Below, piece by piece: positions 29,085 to 42,300 of a stretch of 64,000 nt of DNA. The notes below the pieces were generated by a model. The model was not told the origin of the DNA. It saw nothing but the letters and a program-made list of their open reading frames with translations, and searched no databases. This DNA is from Strigamia acuminata (taxonomy: Eukaryota; Arthropoda; Chilopoda; Geophilomorpha; Linotaeniidae). Position 1 is the first letter of the stretch. Every line of letters begins with the position of its first letter. The stretch spans positions 14,676,517-14,740,516 of the forward strand of contig OX442318.1 of the NCBI GenBank assembly GCA_949358305.1, in the 5' to 3' direction. Both the position numbers and the translations under genes were made by a program.

Positions 29085-31944
29085 TTAGCAATACCTTACT
29101 GTGCTAGGAGCATTAAGTTTTGGAGAAGCGCACCTATCTTCGGACTCACAATTTGTTTTTAAACCCAGCTCCAGATCTTTCATCACTCTCAGTACCATTT
29201 CTTCCTGCCATGATAAACCAATTACTTGCACTCCAAGAGGAAGTCCTAAAGCCCCCTGAGCAGCCTAAATATTCATAGAACAGAAAATCATTAACAATTA
29301 GCAATTATTGCTACATCTTAACCGCCATTACACAAGAGCATCGAAAATATCTTTTCATCTTTCCAGAAGAAATATGGCACTGCCTTTTATTATACCTTTT
29401 TCATGCACTTGCGCAAGCCGTCTTCTGGTTGCTCTTGGTCAAGGGCTCTTTGGTCTTCTTCGGTTTCTCGAGTTACGGGAACGGAACCAACAGGAAAATT
29501 CAGCATATTATATAGCATTGTAATGAAAATTGTGTCTAGTACAACAAAAAAATTAATTTCTACATTTATTAGCGCTGAATAGAAAAGGCAAAAACCTCCA
29601 AGAGGAATAACATAATTGCTACTATAAGCTGGTAAAGCATAACCAGGTGCAATAAGCGCGTCCAAATTAAGACATTTCCACGTCTGAATAAACATGTCGA
29701 CGTATTCCTAAAAGCAAAATGGATTTCAAGATTTGCTTTCAAGATACATTTCAACTTCTTTTATTTCTTTCTTTCTACCTCTCTTTCAGCTAGCAATTTC
29801 CAAAGTTCAGAAGTCGATCTAGAATTGTTTGAAATACAAATAATGTCGATTAACAAATTGCTAATGTCTAGATGGGACAGACAACGCGTCTCACTTTTCT
29901 TTCGAAGTGCAGTAATTCTGAAACGCCGACTAAGTAAAAATTTATACTTTACTATACAATTCAAGGAAATATTGTCATTATTTACCCCATTGGAACCAAC
30001 TTTTCCCATGATATCTGTAAATCGCTCGAGTAACCCTTTTCCACTGTACGATTTCGTTACGAATGGCTCGTTCTCACTAGAAACAAAATATGAGTTAAGT
30101 CATTTTCTCAAATTGTATTACACATACTAACAGCATTTTGTTTATAGATTTTCCGCCGTCGGCTGCAAATAAAGACATAGTTAACTCAAAAGCTTTCTCG
30201 ACCTGGGGGACAGTGAAGCAAGTCACCTGAAGTTGAATTACATTTCAGAAATATAGATCAAGAACCTAAACAGACTATCACCTCATGTCCCATTTTTTCC
30301 AACGCTCCTTTGGCCACATAAACAGCGCGACGACAGCCCGGTGTCGGTGTGATGCATCCATCATCGTCGTAATAACCAATTCGTAAAGGTCGTTGAATGT
30401 TAAATAGCTAAAGGCAAAATAAATAAATAAACAAACAATCAATTGAATAGATAGAAAATACACTGCGGTATATATTGTATATATTTTTAATGTTCACCGC
30501 AGGTAAATTTCTCATTTTCTTACATCTTTTTGAAAAGTCAACGGCACAACTCTCGGATCGGCTTGAAACATAGTTAGGGTAACCAGTGCTCGGAAAACTA
30601 CAACTAAAGCTTGCATCTCTCGAGCCAACAAGCCAGGACAATCGTGCACTAAATAAAAAATACAAAATGCAAAACACAAAACACAATACAAAATAAATGT
30701 CAAATAGAATACGTACACCCCGTGAGTCCCTCAATTGTTTTTTTGACTCCTAATCCACTGTAGAGCAAAAATGATTAAAACTGTGCATTATCTTAAACTC
30801 TCGTTCTCACCTCAAACGGTTCTGCGTCGGTTTAATACTATAAATACCGCACATTGCAGCAGGTATACGCAAACTGCCACCAACATCGGTTCCTAAACCA
30901 ATTAAAGATCCGCCCAGTCCAATAAGAGCCCCTTCTCCGCACGAAGATCCTCCGGGAATGCGGTCCTTGCAATGTGGATTTACGGTTTCACCGTAGATGG
31001 GATTGAAGTTGCCCATACTAACAATTACCCTTAAACCAGTAAATTACTACGGAAATTTAATCGTCTAATGTTATTACTTGCATGATGTCTGCACAATGTT
31101 CGTACGAACGAATGGAATTGCTCCTAATTTCTTTAAAACCTTCAAATAATTGCTATTAATTAACATTCAAACACAAAGTGAGAGTAATTAATTAATTAAT
31201 TAATTAATTAATTACTGTGACTAAAACGGCATCCCTTTGGCTGGGAACGCCAATCAATTTGGCTAAGCCAGCCGTACAATCGTGGCATTTTAAATGGTAC
31301 GTTTCTTTGATGCTGATTGGGAGACCATGCAGTGGGCCCTTGACATCCACAGTGTCCAGGTATCTGGCTTGATCCTTTCAATTAATTAAATTAGAAATTA
31401 GAAATTAGAAAAATTAGAAAAATTAGAAATTTGAATTTGAATTTCAATTACTTCTGCTTCGTCCAAAAACTCGGTAATGCAGTTGGTTCGCAGATCAGCG
31501 CGATAGGCTTCAGCGCGGTAAGCTTGCAGTACTTGTTGCACAGTGAACCGACCCTCCGATATATCCTGTAACAATTGCTCCGCGGACAATGCGACAATTC
31601 GACTCCGCAGTTTATCGTCAGAGCACTTTGCCTGAGAAGAGGAATGTAAAAAGTGAAACACAAGCATCAATCGTGTTTATTACCTGTTCACTGCCAGTCA
31701 AACCCATGCAAACCGATTCTTTCTGTAGACGTACTTTGACTTTCCTGTCTTCGATGTTTTGGCACAAGTGTCTTTTCATATTTTTCCGATTCAGGTAATT
31801 CCACATGTAGTAGACACCTGATACACCAATTATCAACAAGCCGACTCCAACTACTGTGTTGTTAGATTGGTTGACACATCCCACTACAACCTGGCTGCAT
31901 CTTGCAGGCAAGTCCGTTTGATGCGAGTATTGACAAGAATCCAT
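29085..31944 (-). CDS. FAAH: Fatty-acid amide hydrolase (FAAH1-type amidase), 15 exons
   Basis: Membrane serine hydrolase of the amidase-signature family that cleaves fatty-acid amides such as anandamide. Exons: 31684-31944, 31452-31631, 31216-31374, 31078-31139, 30811-31017, 30717-30757, 30524-30648, 30282-30407, 30132-30226, 29986-30076, 29895-29929, 29779-29818, 29596-29707, 29396-29535, 29085-29264. All phases agree and the sum is 1854 bp (617 aa). An N-terminal membrane segment is at about residues 28-50. The Ser-Ser-Lys triad is complete: K170 (SIKETY), S245 (GGSSCGEGA), S269 (GTDVGGSLRIP), with the same 75- and 24-residue spacings as mammalian FAAH. The C-terminal GLPLGVQVIGLSWQEE is typical. 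Oddity: Cys247 replaces the glycine that normally follows the Ser-Ser pair. Introns are 50-110 bp. Confidence 0.94.
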
Positions 31945-32515
31945 GTTAAATAACTAAACAACAACGATTAAACGATTAAACCATTAAACCATTAAATCTC
32001 CACTAATAATAGCGCTTAAGCCTACATTTTACAAACTTTACGTGGCTTTCAAACGAGACGAAACAAGTATTACGGTGTATTTAAAACAAATTGTATGGAG
32101 ATGAATTGAGTGGCTATTGCGTGCAATTCAACGTTTAAATATTTTACGTACTGGCTAAATGAGTCCAATACAAAACAAAAAATAAAACAAGTCAGTGTTC
32201 AGAATATAGGAAATGGCTTGCTTCTTGCATTCTAACTTTTTGCACGCGCACACTAATCACCTGAGCAACAAATGAATAACAATCGTTTCTTTCGTTACTA
32301 AAACACTGTCACAAACAATGCATTAGAATGATCTAGCGATTGCCCTTCAAAACTAGCTACCGGTAATTGTAGCAATTTTTAAATCCTAACAAACCATTCA
32401 ATCCCATTTTTCCATTGGCTCTGGCTGCTCTCTCACTTACTGTACCATCATTTTAAATAGCGCTTAATTAGCACACCCGAAGCTGAACGGTGAGTTTTTA
32501 CATGTACAGAGTAGA
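31945..32515. other. Upstream region of FAAH
   Basis: Presumed promoter/5' UTR of the minus-strand FAAH gene. AT-rich, no clear TATA box and no gene recognised. Confidence 0.45.
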
Positions 32516-32923
32516 TTAGTCACAGTGCAAACACGAAATTACTGCCGTCTCATTACTGATTAAATCTCGCGCAGATTTCACGTAGCGTTCTACCTCTTTT
32601 TTTTTTTCTCTGAAACCACATTCTGTTTTTTCCGGATGAAGTAACTTTCTTTTCAGGATTCGTTTAAATAATGCCTGTTGTCGTTTTCGGAGTGAAGTTG
32701 AGTTAGACGTCAGCTTTCTCAGAATTTCGTGAGTTCCTTTTGCCAATTTTTTCGTTCGATCGTGATTTGTGCAAGCTATTATGGCCTTCTTCAATGTCCT
32801 CATAGATCTCTCCACTTTCCTGTTTGCTAGCACCGTAGTGGACTTAATGGTGTTCTTATCTTTGATGTGAAATCCTACTTTTACCGCAAATTCCGCAAAT
32901 ATTTTCCGACAATGATCCCTCAA
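32516..32923 (-). pseudogene. Decayed Ty3/gypsy integrase fragment
   Basis: A 135-codon open stretch without a proper ATG. Its core ANRKVERSMRTLKKAI resembles the integrase motif around the catalytic glutamate (usually ANGEVERFMRTLKKAI). FAEFAVKVGF upstream and a downstream part ending in KRILKRKLLHPE fit the usual order to the end of the integrase core. Nothing of the rest of pol remains. It shows no close similarity to the intact element at 6076-27094, so it is from an older family. Confidence 0.6.
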
Positions 32924-34300
32924 TTAAGTCACATCCATTGACACCGTCACATCATCGAGTGGGGCCACGGTCTTCTACTTCTCCTAATATCACCAATGAA
33001 CGTGACATTTTGTTGGAGTTGTACTAGTAGATTAACATTTGCTAAGAAATTTTCTCTCTTGATGCGTGGGTTGTATTGTATTCCCCACATTACTAATTTT
33101 GTAATCGCTCATTTTGTATGATGCTGACCGCTACGTCAGCGCCTCCCTGTCTTAATAAATTCGTCTTAATGTTAATTCTACAATCCAAGATGGCTGTATG
33201 TTAACTTCTAAATCATAAAAAATATTAAGTTAAAATTAAAATTTAAAAATCAGTAAATTTTTAAAGAAAAACTACTGTACACTAAATTTGCGCTGTTAAT
33301 CTTAGAAATTCATTTTGGACAATTCATTTTTACTTTTCAATTTTTACAGCCAACCTATGGTGGTGTTGTTAAGGGGCATTTATGGCCATTAAATTAAAAA
33401 ATTTTCCCGGCCCCAGACTCCACCCCTCTCGGCACCCGAGGTGCCGAATGGTCAGTGACTAACTGCTTGCCTTGTCTTCGATGCACCCCCCCCCCCTTAA
33501 ATGTTTTCTAGATCCGCCTACACGTATGTGCCCCGGTGGGAAACATTTCCCATCAAGAGATGGCGCTTAAACACTCACGGGAATCAACAGTGCATCAACA
33601 ACACAACCCAATGTGCACAGAGATATTTTTTACTTCTCTCACCAAAAACCAATACTGATATCAAACACACCAATAAACAGCAACTTCTTCTAGTGCCACT
33701 CCTAGTAGTTCTAGTTGCAGCGTAGGAACTACTACGCCTCTCTGTAAATTTGTGATGGTGATGCTCCATCGTTGACACTATCAACTGCTGACCAGTTCAT
33801 GGATTGGCAGGAACTCAGTCTTCACATATCATATCATCCTTATTTAGTTATCACATTTATTGACATAACTTATGCTATTTGTAAAATGACTTAGGAAATT
33901 AAGGCCTTAGATTATACTGTATAGACACATGTAATACAGTACAAGTACCGTATTCATTTCTGTCTTGGTCGGTGACAGGGTCGCTATGTGCAGGCGTGCA
34001 GGTTGGCTCTGCACAAAGTCACCTGATCAGAAAGCACACATTCATGTAACATGCTGGCACAATACAATACAACCTCTATCAAAGGCGTCTACCACGCACG
34101 AGGCGCTGAAATACGCCCCCTGGGTATTTCATCAATTTAGGCTTCCGTTCAACAGCAGTATTATGCAACACAGAAATTTCTAAGTTATGATTAAATATGA
34201 ATCTAGCAATTCGGTTTGGCAATCCTGCCAGATCAAATCTTTTCGACATTGGGGGTGCTAATTTCGAGAAATTTTTTTTAGGCATTTTGGTAAGTTAGTT
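32924..34300. other. Intergenic stretch with possible LTR debris
   Basis: Contains a TG-start (32939), an AATAAA near 33154 and a CA end near 33182, which together could be an old solo LTR, but I have no partner copy. C-runs near 33487 and several short frames (33501-34285) show no recognisable domain. Confidence 0.35.
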
Positions 34301-36340
34301 AATATTTCGAATATGTAATCGCGTTTGGTAAAAAATTTCAGAAGTGATTGACTGATTAAAGTGTGTCATTTATGGTCGACGTGCTTCGCTGCAACGCACG
34401 TGCGATTGGACCTGGTTACTCTGGTAAAGCGATTCCTAAAGAATTAGGATTTAATGTCATTAAAAATTGATCAAAAGTAACAAAAATTAAACAGTTGAGC
34501 CTGTATCTAGAATTCATTTTTTTTTTTTTAAATAATGCAGTTATGTATTTTATATAAAAAAGGTTGTAGTCTTTTTATTAGAAACAATTCCTTATCTTAA
34601 AATTTCTTACAAAATGTTATTAACATTAGTTTTCCAGTCTGTAGTTTTATATTAAATACACCGTACACAAAGAAAGAAGTAAGTATCATGTAGCCAAAAC
34701 AAGTGAAGAAAAAAAGAAAATTTAAGAAAATAAAAGAATTACCTTAAGTTCTTCCACATACCCAAGTTATGTCATGCTATAGGTCTAAATTATTGTCTTC
34801 AGGTAATTAATAATTCTTACGACCGGTAATTTGTGAAAAAAAAAGTTTTGGGCAAATGTTAAAAAGTAGATGTAAATACAAAAATTATTTGGTGATTAAT
34901 GAGATCTGGTTTTTAAAAACAAATTGAGGATTAAAAAATCAAAGCTCCTTTCTTTGGCTTAAATAAGACTAGAAAATAACGATACAAATCAATTTTCCCA
35001 TAATCAATAAACAAAATATCTGATATGATTGGATATTTTAGAGTGGAAAATTCTCAAGCTATTGCAAAACAAGGAACATGAAGAAAACTTACCAAACAAA
35101 CAATAACATACGATTCCTTAAATTCAAGCGTTTTGTAATTGTAAAGCCACATTTGCAAACGCCAATCTGCCTTGAACATCTTAAAAACATTGCATTGTGT
35201 GAGGTAACATTTGATTTAAATGAATAAAATTGTAAACACAAAGGCATAGAGTATTAATGTAATATTACCAGTTACAAAAGGTATTTCAAACAATGACTGA
35301 GAAAACTTTTCAATTTCAATTCAATTCTTTCTTCTTTTTAGTACGTACAAAATAGAAACAAAACAAAAACTCGTATGTACATAAACTAATAATAATTATC
35401 TTAAAACTTTCATTTGTTGAGTAAATCAGTGCAGTGTATTGCTGTCGAATAAATTCTACTAAGTACAGTGTTGAAATTTCAACCATTTTCTTTTTATAGA
35501 AAGAAGATATGACACTGTTTAAATGATCTTCAAACATACAAAGCTGGCACAAAATTTAATTTTTTTTCTTCAATTATCATTATTAAATGAAAGTTTACTT
35601 AAAATAAAAATGACGAAAGAATGAAATAAATAAAATAAACCGCAATATTTCAAAATGGTGAAAATCTCATTTGTATACGGAGGAAACTGACGCGATTGCA
35701 CTGAAAAGTGATCGAAATGCAAACATTTCGGAAAACTATCTCTTCATTCAAAGCCATAGTCTAAAATTCGTGTCTGGTGCAATTTCTACAGAAGGCAACT
35801 GGGGCACGCAGACACATCACATTCACTTTGTTCTTCACACACATCTCATTCCATTATATATATATATATACACATAATATGTATATCTATATTTTTTAGT
35901 AATAAAAAAGGCACTTGGACGACTTTTAAAGTGAGGTACCTTTTTTTCCAAATAAGATAAAAAAAAAACACAAGACAATAAAAACAAAAACAAAAAAATA
36001 AGAAAAGTGCTTTGCTTTGCTTTGCTTTGCTTTGCTTTGCTTCGCTTCGCTTTGCTTTGCTTTGCTTTGCTTTGCTTTGCTTTGCTTCGCTTCGCTTTTC
36101 TTTATATTATAGTTGATAAAAAATTATCATAAATAACGACAAATTGTTCAGGTATCAATTTCACTTTTGGTCAAAACGGACAAAAGCCCATTCAAGAAAA
36201 CTGCACCGAGTTGCATCTTTTCTTTTCTTTTCTTTTCTTCCATTCGAGTTAAATGAGCAACAAAAAAGGCAATCCCGGCTCACGGAAGACACTACCAACA
36301 CTTAGACACCATTGTTTTCCAATAACTGATGAATAGTGTG
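34301..36340. other. 3' flank of the nephrin-like gene
   Basis: AT-rich, rich in homopolymer runs, including a (TA)n near 35857-35870. Part of it must be the 3' UTR of the minus-strand adhesion gene. No other gene recognised. Confidence 0.5.
36010..36096. repeat. CTTTG pentanucleotide microsatellite
   Basis: About seventeen tandem 5-mers, mainly CTTTG with blocks of CTTCG, lying about 250 bases beyond the stop codon of the adhesion gene and thus probably inside its 3' UTR. Confidence 0.9.
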
Positions 36341-39300
36341 TCAAACCAAGTGGCCTTGTAGCTCGGGGGGAAGAGTCTGTTGAGCGTGTGTAACTGGCTG
36401 AGGATTCGGGTTGAACGTGCTAAGTGCGTGACCGGCCGTGGTGGGTGCCGTCGGCTGGCGCGGCGGAGACGACATGGCAGGTGGATACGGAATGTACCTC
36501 GTCTCCGGCGTAATGTTGAAATATCCGTCTCCCACAGGTACTTTAGTCGGCGAAGGCGGCGTCTTGTTGTAATTCACCTGCTGCAAGGTTTGTCAAGAAA
36601 ATTGTCAATTTCATGTTAAATGTTAAACGCCGGTATCGGTCTCGTTACCTTGTCTCCTAAATTTTGGTTATACGCATTTCTACGCAGTTCGTCCGCGTAG
36701 ATGTTGTCCGTTTCGTGCTCGTACAAATTCTGGTTATTATTTATCTTTGGACTCGTTCTCGAGAGCGTATTGTGCCGCGATCCTAGAGAAAAAGCATTTT
36801 TTTTTAAATTACTACATTTTGTTAAATTACAAGTAGCGGTAATAACAAAATGTTGACATCACCCAAAATTTGTTAAAAATTAATGCATGGAAAATTATTT
36901 CGTGTTAATAAGTGATTATGTTTGATTTGATTTGATTTTAAATTTACGTCTAACTTGATGGCTTGTACGAATCCCAAGACTCTGGTCTTTTTATAAAAGA
37001 CGCGTATTTCCTTTGTGATGGAGATGAATGTGCCTTTTTGGCATTGTAGCCGTTCTCACTTTTCATTCGATGCAATTTTTAAACAAATTAAGTCATGCGA
37101 GTGACAAATAAAACAATTCGAATATTTTGATTTATTTATACCTGGATTGGCATCTCTCACTGTTAAATACTGAGAAGTGTCTGGAGGAAAAACTGTGCTC
37201 ACAGTCGTCTCTGGACGATCCGTCAAGTAAGTAGTTGAGGCCCCTTTGCCAGTCGAATCATCCTACAACAGAAAACAAACAAATTTGGCAAATTAAAAAA
37301 GAACAATTTTTACGTGAAAATACAACGATATAATTAAATTTCCGAACGACTCGGAAATCAAGACACACTCCATTTATTTACTAACTGTGGTGTGAGCCAC
37401 CAGACAAGAGAGCAGCGACTAATGCGAGGAACAGTACCTTGCGTTTCCGTCTCCTCTTACTCAGAGTTGCCTGCGTCGCACAAGTGGCAAAGAAAAGAAA
37501 AAAGAAGAGAAACAAAGTAGATGAAGAGTGAGTGAGTGAGCACAATTAGCAATACCATCAAATTCCATCAAATTACAATGACAAAAAGTGAACCTACACA
37601 GTAATGAGCAAGAGAGCGATCTCATTTACCACTTACATTGTAATCGACAATACTATTTTCGTCGGAATAACTTTCGCTCTTCTCGGAAATGGAACTCAAT
37701 GTCTCTCCCGTGCCTGTGCCGGTGTAACTGCTGGGAGCGTACATTTCGATGGTCGCAGCCGTTTTGCTGCTTGACTGGTCGCTTTCGGCAGCTAAAAACA
37801 ACAACAACAAGGAGAGATAGAGTAATGAGTAAAGCGCTTTTTCTTTTTTAAATTTTTCTTAAAAATGTCTTCTTCACCTTCTTCCATGCGCTTCTTCCGT
37901 TGCCTCTGGATGCACCAGACGAGCAGAAAGACATTGAGAACCGCCAAGAACATGCCCAGCACCGACACCGAAATGATGGCGATCCTGGGAATTTCGCCCA
38001 CCTTCTCGTAGATGTAGGGCGGTAGAGTGGTCTTCTGTTCGGACGGAGGTAATTCACCTTGAAGAAGAAGCCAAAGAATAGATATTGATTAGAAAGAAAG
38101 ATCATTTGACAATTTGACATTTACACTTACTCAACGTTTTCGCTTTGACCACATCGGTCGTGTATTCACTCTCGCCCAAGGTGTTATAAGCCATGACCGA
38201 GAAGCTGTATTCCGTTCCCAGCATCAGGTTGCCGACTCCGTACGTCGTTACGTCGGATGGCTCCACGTCCCAATATTGGAATGACTTGCCTCCGCTTTCT
38301 TTATATCGTATGCGGAATGACTGAGTCAATCCGCCGTCGAATCCCGGGCTCCAGACCAGCCACACCGTGTTGTGCGTAACGTTGAGCACTTTAATCGCTA
38401 GTGGAACATCCGGGTGACCTTAGACAATTTCATTTCGATCTCATTATTTTCATTTTCATTCAAATTAATAAAGACAGACATACTAGTGCCTTCTAAATGG
38501 ATTTGCGTGCTCGCAAATCCGATTTCGTTCCTCGCCATGCATTCGTAGACGCCGTAATCCTTAAACTTGACTTCGTTCACAACTAACTCGCTTTCGGCGA
38601 CGATTAATCCGGTTTGCATAACGCTCATCTGGTACTTAGCATTGCTCGAACCTAATGTAATCGACGTTCCCTCACGATTCCACGTGAAAGTTAGTTGAGG
38701 CGTGCCCTCTGCACGACATTTCAACTTGGCCTGCTGTCCCTTCTCACTCGCAGCCTTTTGAAATTGTGGAGATTTGTCCATAATGGGCCGAACTATTCAT
38801 TTAAAGAATTAAATTAAACATTACGTATACCGTAACTTTTTTTTTTGTTTTTTCTCAAAGAATGCCTACATTTGACCATCAATCCGGTGGACATTTGCGA
38901 CGGATCACCAATGCCGTTACTAGCATAACACGTAAAGTTGCCGGAATCATCTTTGGTGATCGATATTATCGACAAAAACGCCTTGTTTCCATCCGTGGAT
39001 TGTTTTGCCCTCGCCGACATGTCGTATCCATCTCTCTTCCAAACGAGGTAACCGCTCGGCTTTGGGTTCGCATCCACTTCGCATTCGAAATGAGCATTGC
39101 CGCCTTCGTCCACCAACAAACTCGGACCGATCCTAATTACTTTTGCAGGATCTGCAATAACGATTATTCACAGTTATTCAAATTACTTTACTTTACTTCA
39201 AGCTCTACTCACATTGAACGACCAAACTAAAATTTGCTCGCGTCAAACCCTCATCATTCTTAGCCTCGACCAAATACACGCCCGAATGTTCCCGCTTCAC

Positions 39301-42300
39301 TAATGTGATATTCAAAATAGGTCCATAGGCAATAATCCTACCGTCCCCATTTTTGCAATAAAAAAAATAATAAAAAAAAAAGGAAAAAAAAATGCAAGGA
39401 TCAATCGTGATCCTTCGCAAATTGCTACGACACTCGCTTTTCTCGGCACTCACATGTCTCTCTTCACCCACGTGTAATTGATGGACGAGGGATTTCCCCT
39501 GGCAGTCATATTGATCAGAGCGTCCTCACCTTCGCGAATATTAACGACGTCGTTCGGAGGGGACACGAAAATAGGTTTGTCTGAAAAAAGGAGGGGAAAA
39601 CACCAACGGTTCGACGTTTAACACAAATAAATAAGATAAAAAAAAATGAAAACTGACATATTAGGTCGAATTTTACGAGGCAATAAAAAGGGGGATAAAA
39701 TTGCTTACATAAAATAGACAGTGTGACTGCGTTATGAACACTTTGGTGCAACATCTCATTGGTCGCCTGGCAGGTGTATAGGGCGCCGTCGTCTTCAGAC
39801 GTGACGTCCAAACGGAGAATACTTCGGCTGGATTTACCACCGTGGGGCCCGTCGATGGTGCCGTTAGATTTTCCTTGCACCAAATAACCGCCCTTCCACC
39901 ACGTGATGCTCGATTCTGGATTGCTGCTCGACGAATCGCACTGCAGCGTAATCTAACAACGAAATAACAATACCGTCAACTTGTTTAATCAATCACCGTA
40001 CAATACTTCTTTAAAAACCTACTTTTCTGCCGGCCTTGGCATTTTTCGGAGTTATTTTGATGTGAACTCCAGACGGTGGAACTTGATTGAGAAAAGAAAG
40101 AAACACTCGTTGAGCACACACACACACCACGCAATGCTTGTTTAGTCATTCAAATCGATCGTTTGAACTTACAGTGGACGGTGAGTTTAGTGCTCACCGA
40201 CAAAGCCTTTTCGGTGGCCGTGTTGGACGCCTCGCAGCGATACTCGGCCTCGTTGTCGCTCGCTTCTGTTACTATGGCAATCTCGGCCGAAGCGATGTTC
40301 CCACTCACCGAGTTTGTCGATGGAATCTAACAACAACAACGAACCACGTTAAGCTTAACGAAAAATGCACCGTCTCCGCCTTCCAATCTCGAATCTCCGA
40401 ACCGATTTATTCCCTTTGAACCAAGTCAAAGTCGCCAACGGATTACCACCCATGCAGATACACGTGAGACGCTGAAGATTGCCTGCTCGAATCGATGTGC
40501 CGTCTGTGTAGCCTAAAATACTGGGCATATTTGGCGGATCTAAAATCAAAATGAGCGTAAATTTAATTCAATAAGATGCATTTCATTTTCATTTTCATTT
40601 TCATTTTCACTTACAGAGTATATTAACCATGGCAGTTTCCACGATGGTTTGTCCCAACGATTGATGCGTGGCGTAGCAGGAGAACATCATGGTTCGCTCG
40701 TGCCCGCTCACGGCAGCCGTCACTTCGGACGTGGTGATCCAGCCGCCTTCGTTGGACGCAGTGACCGAGCTTTTGGCGGGAACTGGTCTGCCGTCCACCA
40801 CCCACGACACCTCGGCTGCCGGGTTGCTTTTGTCGGTCAAACAAGTCATGGTGAGCGTGTCGCCGGATTTGGCTTCCTTTGCTCCGACGATTGTTAATTT
40901 GGACGGAGCAACTGCGAAAAGTGTAGAAATGTAGAAATTGACAAATTTAAATTTTTTTTTTAAATATTTACATTGAACCAAGAACTTGACGGTTGCGGAC
41001 AAAGGTTGCGTCGTGATGGAATTGGACGCCTCGCATTTGTAGAGCGCATTGTTGTCAGTGGCGTCCACCTCGAACGAGTAGGTGTTGATCGATTCGCGAT
41101 TCGTGGTCGAATAAGAGAAATCGATCTGATCTCCATTTTTGAACCACACCAGCTGAGCCAAAGGGTTGCCGCCTCGCGATACGCACTTCAACGTGATCGT
41201 ATCGCCCATTCGAATCGTCTCCCCGTCTTGGTAGCCTTCGATTTCGGGCGAACCCGGAACATCTAGCGACAGGCAAAGTGTTACGAGTGAAATTAGTGTC
41301 TGTACAAACAAATAAATTTACTCTTTCGAGCGCTTACATAATACACTGAGCTTGATCTGGGCCCGAATGGGTTGAGCTAGTGCCGGATGATTGGCTTCGC
41401 AAGCGTAAATCGCACCGTTGTCGTCCGGAGACGGCTTCAAGTTTATCCGACATTTCGTATTCTGCCGCTTCGCATCCACGTCTTCGGTCGTACATTGAGC
41501 ATCGTCTTTGATAAAAACAAAAATTGTCGCAGTTCAATTTTCTCCTCGTTGTTTTCTTTCTCATTTTCTTTACCTATCCGCACTTCTGCATTGTTCCGGT
41601 ACCATTTTATAGTCGCGGCCGGTTTTCCGCCTTTTACGACACACGCCACGTCCAGCCTCTCGTCTTGTCGCACTTCTATCGTGCCGCCAGTGGGTCTTTC
41701 GACGAATTCCACCGTTGTCGGAGCCACTAAAAGCAAGGCGCAAATTTTATTTAAAACATATCAACTCGCTGAAATCTCCTAATCTTTTGTGATTACTCCT
41801 TAAATTGTACCGGTTTCTTTTATGGGCCTTAAAACGAGACGAATAAAGATAACTCGAGGTAAAAAAGAAATAAAGAAATACGATTGTGTACGAATTGAGA
41901 TTACGCACATGACATTTCAAATAATGGCTTGCCCCCCCCCCCCTTATACATTTTCAATTTCTCTGACTTCAGTTTGTCGAGATAATTTGTACAAGCGTTG
42001 ACATCACCTGCGTATTTTCAAACGCAAATATTCCCCCTAGTACACAAATACAGTACGCAGTGCAGTGCACTCGGGGCCACAATAAGGTGTTGAAAAGATC
42101 AAGAGCTAAGAAGATTCAAACTCTCATTCTTACTCCACTGAAAAAATCAATGCGGATAACTGTCTGCGTGGACACGGCTACACCTTCTAAGCTTACACCT
42201 ATTAGCAAAAACAGCCTCTACAATTTATCCACGCCAGATGCCGTTAAGCTTATTCCGTGTTTGCAAAGTAAATCATTCTGATACTATTTACAAGTTGCCA

